Assembly: GCA_028288985.1 (NCBI GenBank)
Contig: JAQGHE010000018.1
Span: forward strand, 1-5,423
DNA from: Candidatus Saccharimonadota bacterium
GTDB taxonomy: Bacteria; Patescibacteriota; Saccharimonadia; Saccharimonadales; UBA10212
Direction: 5' to 3'
Length of the DNA stretch: 5,423 bases
Both the position numbers and the translations under genes were made by a program. Under the pieces are notes generated by a model that saw only the letters and a list, made by a program, of their open reading frames with translations, did not search any database and was not told where the DNA came from. Below are positions 1-4,972 of the stretch, in pieces. Each line of letters opens with the position of its first letter. The first letter of the stretch is position 1.

Positions 1-960
1 GGCCTGGTTATGGCCATTTGGAAATTGTTTGCAAATATCACGGGCCCGGACAAGGACGTCCCCCGATTTTTTGCCATCCAGCGGCTCCTGCCATACCGGG
101 TTTGTGGCCATTAGCCCGATGCTCTCCAGGCAGGCAGTGACTTGGGCGCTTGATGCTTTCAAGCAGGCCGACGACGCCAAAGAAACGCTGTTAAATGTCT
201 GCACCAGATGTGCCGCGTGGTTAATGTAGCATTCATGCTGGTACTTATCAGCCACTTTATCGCAAGGCGCTAACGGATCGGTGGTTGAAAAAACGCCGGC
301 CTGCGCTTCTCCTCTTGCCTCAGCGTTTATGTTTTCCATGAATACGCCCTGCCAGCAGCCGTCCTGACCCATGGGCGTAGAAATACTGTCGCAGATAGTC
401 AGCGCCGCGCCGAGGTCATAGTTTGTAGATTGCATGATGCCGTGGCCCACGCCGTGGTAACAATAGAATTTAAACTTTTCAGAGTAACTTTGGTTTGTCT
501 CCAGTTTGCCGCAAATCTGGTCGACAGCGTCCTTGGTTGATTTGGCATGCCCTAGGGCCTCTTCAAAGAAGCCGTGCATGCAGCCGTAGTTAAACATCGT
601 CGGACATTTCAAAAAAGACTGGCCGCTAATACCGAAGGTAACGGCCGTTTGGCGCCCTACCACGTGCGCCCATTCGTGCGAATCCCCCGTCATTCGGGAC
701 GGATATTTCTGCTGGTATATCGCTAGCGCATCCAAAGCAACCGTCGGGCCAAACTTTGCAGTTAGGTCACTTGAGATTTTCCACACGCAGGGATCTTTGG
801 TGCAAGCCGCCAGCTGCTGCACCGCTGCTGCCTGGGTACCGCTACCGGACGTTTCACCCCTACTTGAAGACTTCATAACTAAAAATGCAGCGGCTATCAC
901 GACTAGCAGCAGTAAATGGATCCACCAATGCCTGGCCAGCTCTCTTTTTAGCTCATCCAT
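1..960 (-). CDS. Membrane-anchored Cys/His-rich extracytoplasmic protein, unrecognised family (3' end cut by window)
   Basis: I do not recognise this family. The frame is open for 320 codons from the ATG at 960 to the window edge, so the C-terminus is missing. Residues 1-11 are charged. Residues 12-29 (WWIHLLLLVVIAAAFLVM) form one hydrophobic segment, followed by a Ser/Gly/Ala-rich linker to about residue 50, as in a signal-anchor protein with its main domain outside the membrane. That domain is rich in paired Cys and His: HEWAH (95-99), GCMHGFFEE (126-134), CYHGVGHG (167-174), GCWQGVFMEN (201-210), plus further Cys at 53, 58, 119, 150, 190, 233, 244, 266, 277 and 310. The spacing suggests disulfides and possibly a metal or haem site; this is inference. 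It starts 30 bases after the msrA stop, so probably shares its transcript. The only Shine-Dalgarno-like AAGGA sits one base before the ATG, unusually close, but an in-frame TGA 15 bases upstream excludes an earlier start and a later one would lose the membrane segment. Confidence 0.85.
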   Translation of the reverse strand, partial: MDELKRELARHWWIHLLLLVVIAAAFLVMKSSSRGETSGSGTQAAAVQQLAACTKDPCVWKISSDLTAKFGPTVALDALAIYQQKYPSRMTGDSHEWAHVVGRQTAVTFGISGQSFLKCPTMFNYGCMHGFFEEALGHAKSTKDAVDQICGKLETNQSYSEKFKFYCYHGVGHGIMQSTNYDLGAALTICDSISTPMGQDGCWQGVFMENINAEARGEAQAGVFSTTDPLAPCDKVADKYQHECYINHAAHLVQTFNSVSLASSACLKASSAQVTACLESIGLMATNPVWQEPLDGKKSGDVLVRARDICKQFPNGHNQA

Positions 961-990
961 ATCCTTAAAAGCATATCACGCTACTGCTTA

Positions 991-1473
991 TTAAAGCGGG
1001 GCGTACGGGACGTGGCACATACCTCTTCCAGTTCGCTCAGTAAACTTTTGGTGGTAATCTTCGGCTGCCCAGAATGTTCCGGCTGGTTCAAGAGTTGTCA
1101 CTATTTTTCCATTGAACTTTTCTTTATTTAATTGATCGATCAGGCCTTGGGCCATCTTTTTTTGATCCTCATCCCGATAGAAAATCGCTGAGCGATACTG
1201 GTCTCCCACATCCGGACCCTGGCGGTTCAACTGGGTCGGGTCATGCATCCGAAAAAACTGTCCAAGCAGCGTCTCATAACTAACTTCAGCTGGATCGTAA
1301 GTGATTTTAACCGCTTCAGCGTGGCCGGTGCCGTGCGCACTTACCGCCTCATAGCTGGGGTTATCTACATGGCCGCCGATGTAGCCGACTTCGGTTTCCA
1401 GCACTCCTGGCACCTCATCAAAGTAATACTGAACTCCCCAAAAACACCCCGCCGCCAAAATCGCCGTCTTCAT
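991..1473 (-). CDS. msrA: Peptide methionine-S-sulfoxide reductase MsrA
   Basis: MsrA reduces the S epimer of methionine sulfoxide, free or in proteins, back to methionine, normally in the cytoplasm with thioredoxin as final donor. The 160-residue product is a compact MsrA domain with no signal peptide. The catalytic motif GCFWG is at residues 9-13 (nucleophile Cys10). TEVGYIGG (27-34), GTGHAEAV (48-55), QYRSAIFY (92-99) and AEDYHQKF (137-144) are the usual conserved blocks that form the substrate pocket. The frequent GCFWxxE glutamate is Gln15 here. The only other cysteine is Cys153 near the C-terminus (RGMCHV), a likely resolving cysteine. The ATG follows the upstream 179-residue gene by 19 bases and puts GCFWG at the normal distance from the N-terminus. 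There is no convincing Shine-Dalgarno, but TATAAT lies six bases before the ATG. No MsrB domain is fused. Identification is firm; the assignment of Cys153 is inferred. Confidence 0.97.
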   Translation of the reverse strand: MKTAILAAGCFWGVQYYFDEVPGVLETEVGYIGGHVDNPSYEAVSAHGTGHAEAVKITYDPAEVSYETLLGQFFRMHDPTQLNRQGPDVGDQYRSAIFYRDEDQKKMAQGLIDQLNKEKFNGKIVTTLEPAGTFWAAEDYHQKFTERTGRGMCHVPYAPL

Positions 1474-1479
1474 ATTTTA

Positions 1480-1485
1480 ATTATA
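1480..1485 (-). promoter_or_regulatory. Candidate -10 element (TATAAT) six bases before the msrA ATG
   Basis: A perfect TATAAT on the minus strand is followed by six bases and then the msrA ATG, so transcription would begin at or next to the A of the start codon and give a leaderless mRNA. There is no matching -35 (CAACAA at a 17-base spacing). The absence of a good Shine-Dalgarno for msrA agrees with this reading, but the gap is AT-rich and chance is possible. Confidence 0.35.
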
Positions 1486-1492
1486 GACCCTA

Positions 1493-2032
1493 TTAAGCAG
1501 CTTGTTGTACTGCCAGGTGACCAAGTGCGGCTGTTTCACGAACCGGCTCCTCAAGTACGACATTGAGCTGTTCGCATTCAGCTTCTAGGGCTGCTAAGGC
1601 TATCTCCAAATCCACGATAAAGAGCATTTCATCGGCGCTTGTAAGTGCTTCGCTATATTTGTGCCCCTTACCATTCATCATGACCGGATCCTTGGGCTGC
1701 CGGAACTCCAAACTCCATTGATCTACATGCTCGGGTGTTTCTTCATCAGCAGGAATGTATTCTCTAAAGCTTGCGGAGTACCTAACAGCAGACTCATTTT
1801 CTGCTAAGGATTTAGATACTCTCAGCGTTTTCCAGGTATGCTCAGCTTGCTGTTCCGGGGTGGTAAGCGGGACTTCGATAGACAAGCTATCCATGCCTTT
1901 GATTATCAAACTCGGCTGGATCTCTCCGGCTACAATAAAGAGTTCGTTCATCCCTTCAACTGTCATGTGCCTAACGACATGGGCGGGCACTCTTTCACCC
2001 TCAAAGTTAGAAAGCTGTAAAACGTTTGCCAT
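1493..2032 (-). CDS. Uncharacterised acidic 179-residue protein, first gene of the msrA unit
   Basis: I do not recognise this protein. It is 179 residues, has no signal peptide or membrane segment, and is clearly acidic, so it is probably cytoplasmic. Residues 1-115 alternate hydrophobic and polar residues in a way that suggests beta strands (for example LFIVAGEI 31-38, SLIIKGM 41-47, VRYSASFREY 83-92, WSLEFRQP 106-113). Residues 131-160 look like one amphipathic helix (FIVDLEIALAALEAE), followed by a short Ala-rich tail. There is a single cysteine (Cys153). The ATG at 2032 is well supported: AAGGGGA lies eight bases upstream and a good promoter lies just before it. It is the first gene of a unit continuing to msrA (19-base gap). 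Codon use and GC resemble the neighbours. That it is a real gene is supported by length, start signals and tight spacing; its function is unknown, and co-transcription with msrA is only a weak hint of a role in stress or repair. Confidence 0.85.
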   Translation of the reverse strand: MANVLQLSNFEGERVPAHVVRHMTVEGMNELFIVAGEIQPSLIIKGMDSLSIEVPLTTPEQQAEHTWKTLRVSKSLAENESAVRYSASFREYIPADEETPEHVDQWSLEFRQPKDPVMMNGKGHKYSEALTSADEMLFIVDLEIALAALEAECEQLNVVLEEPVRETAALGHLAVQQAA

Positions 2033-2040
2033 TTTTATTT

Positions 2041-2047
2041 TCCCCTT
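2041..2047 (-). promoter_or_regulatory. Shine-Dalgarno of the 179-residue gene
   Basis: AAGGGGA on the minus strand ends eight bases before the ATG at 2032. It is the clearest ribosome-binding site in the window and fixes this start codon. It lies inside the short leader (about 18 nt) predicted from the promoter at 2057-2085. Confidence 0.7.
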
Positions 2048-2056
2048 ATGCTTTCT

Positions 2057-2085
2057 GGTATAGTCTTGTCACACTTAATTGTCAA
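2057..2085 (-). promoter_or_regulatory. Sigma70-type promoter of the 179-residue gene / msrA / Cys-His protein unit
   Basis: On the minus strand a perfect -35 TTGACA (2080-2085) is followed by a 17-base spacer and a -10 TATACC (2057-2062, four of six consensus bases). The predicted start of transcription is near 2050, giving an 18-nt leader that holds the AAGGGGA ribosome-binding site. The -35 begins about ten bases after the stop of the glycosylase gene, so this site separates the lysS-glycosylase pair from the downstream three-gene unit. No terminator hairpin is visible between them, so read-through from upstream remains possible. Confidence 0.7.
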
Positions 2086-2095
2086 CTCTTTGGGG

Positions 2096-2728
2096 CTACT
2101 TATGAACAGCTTTGGAAACGAAAGGGCTATTTTTAATGTAGAATCGCCAAGGTTGATGAGCGGCCTTGGTGATGCCAATCCGCTGGGATACTGCAACTTC
2201 ATGCCCGGCACCCGCTTCTGGCGGCTCTAGCCAAATACCGGAGTCCCCAGAAAATTTATTCTTTGAGGTTATAGAACTTAACTTGTTAAGCATTTCTCCA
2301 GAGAGCGAGGTGTCTTTTATGCCTAGAGCCTGAGTTAGTTTTCCTGGACCATTCGTTAAGTTTTTTATATCTGTTATGCCTCGATTTTTGCGCATTATCT
2401 CAATGCCGATTAGCGGTTCGGCGGCCCGTATCAGCACCGCCTCCCCTACCCCTTCCGGCCCGGTAACTATATTCAGAGCGTAGTGCATGCCATAGGTAAA
2501 GTACACATAGATGTGGCCGCCTCGTTTAAACATTGGCGCCGTTCGTTTAGTCAGACCGGCAAAGCTATGGCTGGCCGGATCATCCTGATGGTAAGCTTCC
2601 GTTTCGACAATCCGCAGCTTAACTACCCCTTCCGATAACTGCCGTGAAAGAGTCCACCCGAGCAGTAGCGGCGCCACTTCCAGCGAAGATTTTTCAAATA
2701 CTTCCGGGATACTGGCTTTAGGCTTCAA
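2096..2728 (-). CDS. mpg: 3-methyladenine DNA glycosylase, AAG/MPG family
   Basis: This enzyme starts base excision repair by removing alkylated or deaminated purines (3-methyladenine, hypoxanthine, ethenoadenine) from DNA. The 210-residue product matches the family along its length. By comparison with human AAG: RIVETEAY (39-46) carries the catalytic glutamate Glu44 (human Glu125) and Tyr46 (Tyr127); His54 matches His136; YVYFTYGM (74-81) carries Tyr76 and the DNA-intercalating Tyr79 (Tyr159 and Tyr162); Asn86 matches Asn169; LIRAAEP has Arg101 (Arg182). NGPGKLTQALGI (126-137) and the C-terminal WRFYIKNSP block (194-202) are also typical. The start is TTG at 2728: an in-frame TAA lies two codons upstream, and starting later would remove the LEVAPLLLG helix normal for the family. 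The gene overlaps the end of lysS by 11 bases and has no evident Shine-Dalgarno, so its translation is probably coupled to lysS. Function is firm; the start is likely. Confidence 0.95.
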   Translation of the reverse strand: MKPKASIPEVFEKSSLEVAPLLLGWTLSRQLSEGVVKLRIVETEAYHQDDPASHSFAGLTKRTAPMFKRGGHIYVYFTYGMHYALNIVTGPEGVGEAVLIRAAEPLIGIEIMRKNRGITDIKNLTNGPGKLTQALGIKDTSLSGEMLNKLSSITSKNKFSGDSGIWLEPPEAGAGHEVAVSQRIGITKAAHQPWRFYIKNSPFVSKAVHK

Positions 2729-4250
2729 ATCTTAGACGCTTAATTAACCAGTCGCGCGGCAGGATGGATAAGAACCAGCCGGCACGGGGACCGGCTTCCT
2801 TGCCGATCAGCGCCCGGTAAAGCGGCCCAAAGAGCTGCTGAGGCGATAGTTCATCCTCTTCTTTGAACTTATAGATGGCCTTATGAAACCATTCCCCATC
2901 GGCATCGTCCGGGGCACTCTCAATCTCGTCTGCCAAACGGCTCAGATAATTCTTTTGCTCATCACTAAACTCTGCAGGGTCTACATTATCCGCCAGGCTG
3001 AACTTGATCTCCTCGGGAGCTTTGGTATTAAGCCAATGCTCAATGAAGACCAGCTCTTTCTTGATGACATCTTCCTGCTGTTCCACAGTCTCGGCGTGCT
3101 CTGTTCGTTTTATGATTTCCAGTGTCTTGTCCGGATTTTTAAGCGCCGCCTGATAGCTGGCTACCAGATGCGAAAACGGAATACTGCTGATTACCTGCTC
3201 CGTGCTGCCGCGGAGGCTCATATCCAGCAGCTGTTGCTCGGCCTCGGTTTTGTCGGGCTTGGAAAGCAAAGCACCGAATTCATCGAACAGGCGAACCATC
3301 CCCATCCCTTCGTCAAAGAACAACTGCTTTTCAGGAGGAAAACGCAGCAAGAAGTACCAGACGATTTCCGCCGGCATCAGCTGCAGCAGCTCAGCAAGGG
3401 TAACCGTATCACCGGCGCTTTTGCTCATTTTTTTGGTTTCGCCGACGCGGTTAATGAAATGGTACGGCACAGGCAGCGGCGGAGGGGCGCCAAAGACGTC
3501 CCGAACAATACGAGCACCCGTATCATAACTGCCCCCTTTAGTGGCATGGTCGCGGCCAAAGGGTTCCACGGCTACATTTAGCAGCCACCAGCGGGCAGGC
3601 CAATCAATTCGCCAGTTCAGCTTAACCTCGCCATTTTGATATCCGATAACTTGCTCCTGCCCATGGCTATCGAGGTACCTGATAGTTTTGGCCGACGTGT
3701 CGATGCTAACGAATGGTCTGGTTTTTAGGTAACCTTCTTCCATGATTTGAATCGGCGACCACTGCTCGTCCAATTTGCGGCCTGAAATGTCCTCTAGAAT
3801 TTTGCGTACAGCAGGCAAATTAGTGAGAGTCTTTTCAATGGCCTCCGTAAAAAAACCTTGGCCATATTTCTCGTGGCTGCGCATGACTTCCATTTCGAGC
3901 CTGAGTTTTTCGGCGCCGGTAAGCAGATCGGCTAAGTAAAAATCGGCATAGGAACCGCTGGAACCGTCTGGCGCCGGTACCTGATAAAGAGGTTTACCCA
4001 GGTAGTTCTTAAAGTCTTCGGGGATCCCCGCCGGAACTTTCCTGAAGACATCAAAGTCATCCACCACGTGGATATGGCGGCTATCACGGCCCCGGGCGCG
4101 CAAGGCCTGCATAATCACCTCTGCCGTCAGAACCTCACGCAGCGTTCCCAGGTGGTATTTACCGCTCGGGGATACGCCAGAGCTGGTTACAATCTCGCCC
4201 TCCGGGTGCTGGGCGATCGCATCGTCAACTATTTTATTAAGCCACTGCAT
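2718..4250 (-). CDS. lysS: Lysyl-tRNA synthetase, class I
   Basis: This enzyme attaches lysine to tRNA-Lys using ATP. At 510 residues it is the class I type, with a Rossmann catalytic core, not the class II type of most bacteria; no class II motifs are present. The HIGH-type signature is SPSGKYHLG (27-35), the second ATP-binding signature is KMSKS (274-278) in RVGETKKMSKSAGD, and GRDHATKGGSYD (232-243) is the characteristic block between them. The C-terminal part (about 330-510) is charged and helical, as expected for the class I helix-bundle anticodon-binding region, and ends with the family-like GPRAGWFLSILPRDW. Length is normal. The ATG at 4250 gives the usual N-terminus (WLNKIVDDAI). No Shine-Dalgarno precedes it; a TAAAAT lies six bases upstream. 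It follows greA by 170 bases that hold a palindromic repeat and overlaps the glycosylase gene by 11 bases. Class I LysRS in a bacterium is a useful lineage marker. Confidence 0.97.
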   Translation of the reverse strand: MQWLNKIVDDAIAQHPEGEIVTSSGVSPSGKYHLGTLREVLTAEVIMQALRARGRDSRHIHVVDDFDVFRKVPAGIPEDFKNYLGKPLYQVPAPDGSSGSYADFYLADLLTGAEKLRLEMEVMRSHEKYGQGFFTEAIEKTLTNLPAVRKILEDISGRKLDEQWSPIQIMEEGYLKTRPFVSIDTSAKTIRYLDSHGQEQVIGYQNGEVKLNWRIDWPARWWLLNVAVEPFGRDHATKGGSYDTGARIVRDVFGAPPPLPVPYHFINRVGETKKMSKSAGDTVTLAELLQLMPAEIVWYFLLRFPPEKQLFFDEGMGMVRLFDEFGALLSKPDKTEAEQQLLDMSLRGSTEQVISSIPFSHLVASYQAALKNPDKTLEIIKRTEHAETVEQQEDVIKKELVFIEHWLNTKAPEEIKFSLADNVDPAEFSDEQKNYLSRLADEIESAPDDADGEWFHKAIYKFKEEDELSPQQLFGPLYRALIGKEAGPRAGWFLSILPRDWLIKRLRFEA

Positions 4251-4256
4251 AGAGAC

Positions 4257-4262
4257 ATTTTA
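4257..4262 (-). promoter_or_regulatory. Candidate -10 element (TAAAAT) six bases before the lysS ATG
   Basis: TAAAAT (five of six consensus bases) is followed by GTCTCT and the lysS ATG, with TG directly before the hexamer. At a 17-base spacing the -35 would be GTGAAT (three of six). Transcription from here would begin at the start codon and make a leaderless mRNA, which would fit the lack of a Shine-Dalgarno. The same geometry occurs at msrA. Confidence 0.3.
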
Positions 4263-4272
4263 CATTTTTAAC

Positions 4273-4308
4273 TTAGCAATTCACACATTCATTGTTTTAG
4301 TAATTCAC
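4273..4308. repeat. Short direct repeat TTAGYAATTCAC beside the palindrome
   Basis: TTAGCAATTCAC (4273-4284) and TTAGTAATTCAC (4297-4308) match at 11 of 12 bases, 24 bases apart. The second copy overlaps the left terminal inverted repeat of the palindromic element, and a third, inverted copy forms its right end. The extra copy could be a remnant of another element end or a duplicated binding site. Confidence 0.6.
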
Positions 4309-4418
4309 CTTTGAGGCAGTACAAGGCAGCGCTGAGCAATGGACTGAGGCGTATTTCAATACTCCGAAGGAATAGCGCAAGCGATAACGCAGTAATGTCC
4401 AAAATGAATTACTAAAAC
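4294..4418. repeat. 125-bp imperfect palindrome with 14-bp perfect terminal inverted repeats (MITE-like or foldback element)
   Basis: GTTTTAGTAATTCA (4294-4307) is the exact reverse complement of 4405-4418. The interior is also symmetric about the same axis: an apex hairpin GTATT/AATAC at 4351-4361, extended by GG/CC after one mismatch (4348-4365), is centred at 4356.5, while the termini are centred at 4356. AGCGCT (4328-4333) faces AGCGAT (4380-4385), five of six pairing at nearly the same axis. The element has no coding capacity and begins two bases after the greA stop. No target-site duplication is visible (ATT on one side, TCC on the other). It could be a miniature transposable element, a REP-like interspersed repeat, or a structured RNA between greA and lysS. 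Only the palindrome itself is seen; its mobility is inferred. Confidence 0.75.
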
Positions 4419-4420
4419 TC

Positions 4421-4879
4421 CTAGGCTATTTGGACAATAGTGTAGTGAACTGTCTCAGATGGAAGTCTAATCTCAGCTTTTTCGCCCTCTTTTTTGCCCA
4501 TCAGTGCCTGGCCGATCGGCGATTCGTCGCTGACCTTGCCGGCTCTGGGATCGGCTTCCAGGGTGCCCACGATCTGGAATTGCTGGGTCTTGGCGCCGTC
4601 TTTCAGCTTAACGGTGGAGCCAAGGCGTATCTGGCCGTTGGTCTTCGGCTTCTTGATAATCTGAACATTCTGTAATACGTGTTCCAGCTCGCTGATGCGG
4701 CTTTCCAGGCGATCCTGTTCTTCGCGGGCAGTTTGGTATTCGGCGTTCTCGGAAAGGTCGCCCAGCTCGCGGGCCTGCTTGATACGGTCAGCAATAACTA
4801 CACGCTGACTTTTTAGAGCCTCCTCTTCGCGCTTGAGTTCATCCGCACCTTCTTGGGTCAAATTGTATAGTTTTTTCAT
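4421..4879 (-). CDS. greA: Transcription elongation factor GreA
   Basis: GreA enters the secondary channel of backtracked RNA polymerase and stimulates cleavage of the displaced RNA 3' end, rescuing arrested complexes. The 152-residue product has the full two-domain layout (E. coli GreA is 158). An N-terminal antiparallel coiled coil spans about residues 8-75, its tip being ARELGDLSENAEY (36-48), with Asp41 and Glu44 at the same positions as the acidic pair that coordinates the catalytic magnesium in E. coli. A C-terminal FKBP-like domain covers about 80-152, with VSDESPIGQALMGKKEGE (116-133) as the conserved block. The presence of Asp41/Glu44 argues for an active cleavage factor and not an inhibitory Gfh-type paralogue. 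It lies 67 bases after proS, behind a consensus promoter that overlaps the proS stop. Its ribosome-binding site is weak (GAGA about eight bases before the ATG) and lies in a possible hairpin. It ends with TAG next to the palindromic element. Confidence 0.97.
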   Translation of the reverse strand: MKKLYNLTQEGADELKREEEALKSQRVVIADRIKQARELGDLSENAEYQTAREEQDRLESRISELEHVLQNVQIIKKPKTNGQIRLGSTVKLKDGAKTQQFQIVGTLEADPRAGKVSDESPIGQALMGKKEGEKAEIRLPSETVHYTIVQIA

Positions 4880-4884
4880 AATTT

Positions 4885-4922
4885 TCTCTATTGGAGAGAT
4901 TAATCCCCTACCTTTCCTCTCC
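4885..4922 (-). promoter_or_regulatory. greA leader with two mutually exclusive hairpins around the ribosome-binding site
   Basis: In the transcript, TCTCT (4895-4899) can pair with AGAGA (4885-4889) across a five-base CCAAT loop, hiding the only Shine-Dalgarno-like GAGA before the greA ATG. Alternatively CTCTCC (4893-4898) can pair with GGAGAG (4917-4922) across an 18-base loop, which would free it. The stems are short (5 and 6 bp), so this is a possible translational switch, not an established one. Confidence 0.3.
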
Positions 4923-4945
4923 GAAGCACCTTGGAGTTGGAGTTG

Positions 4946-4972
4946 ATTATACCAGACTTTTCAGCGTGTCAA
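4946..4972 (-). promoter_or_regulatory. greA promoter overlapping the end of proS
   Basis: The minus strand has a perfect -35 TTGACA (4967-4972) and a perfect -10 TATAAT (4946-4951) preceded by TGG, making a consensus extended -10. The spacer is 15 bases, shorter than the usual 16-18, but the extended -10 could compensate. The proS stop codon TAA lies within the -10 hexamer. Predicted transcription start is near 4939, giving greA a leader of about 60 nt. Confidence 0.7.

Noticed and set aside
1243..1566. Plus-strand open frame of 107 codons
   Set aside because: It covers the antisense of msrA and the end of the 179-residue gene, with no start signals and no recognisable motif.
2883..3581. 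Plus-strand open frame of 232 codons
   Set aside because: It lies wholly opposite lysS, whose class I motifs are intact; its predicted product has no recognisable domain and the frame is an antisense by-product of lysS codon use.
4294..4418. Intrinsic terminator after greA
   Set aside because: The 14-bp stem is AT-rich with a 97-base interior and no following T-run on the transcript strand, so it does not look like a standard rho-independent terminator.
4251..4420. T-box or other lysine-responsive riboswitch before lysS
   Set aside because: There is no AGGGUGGNACCGCG-like T-box and no recognisable lysine riboswitch core; the gap is explained by the palindromic repeat.
4603..4794. Minus-strand open frame in another phase inside greA
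   Set aside because: It is a frame-shifted shadow of the GreA coiled-coil region; GreA itself is complete and in frame.
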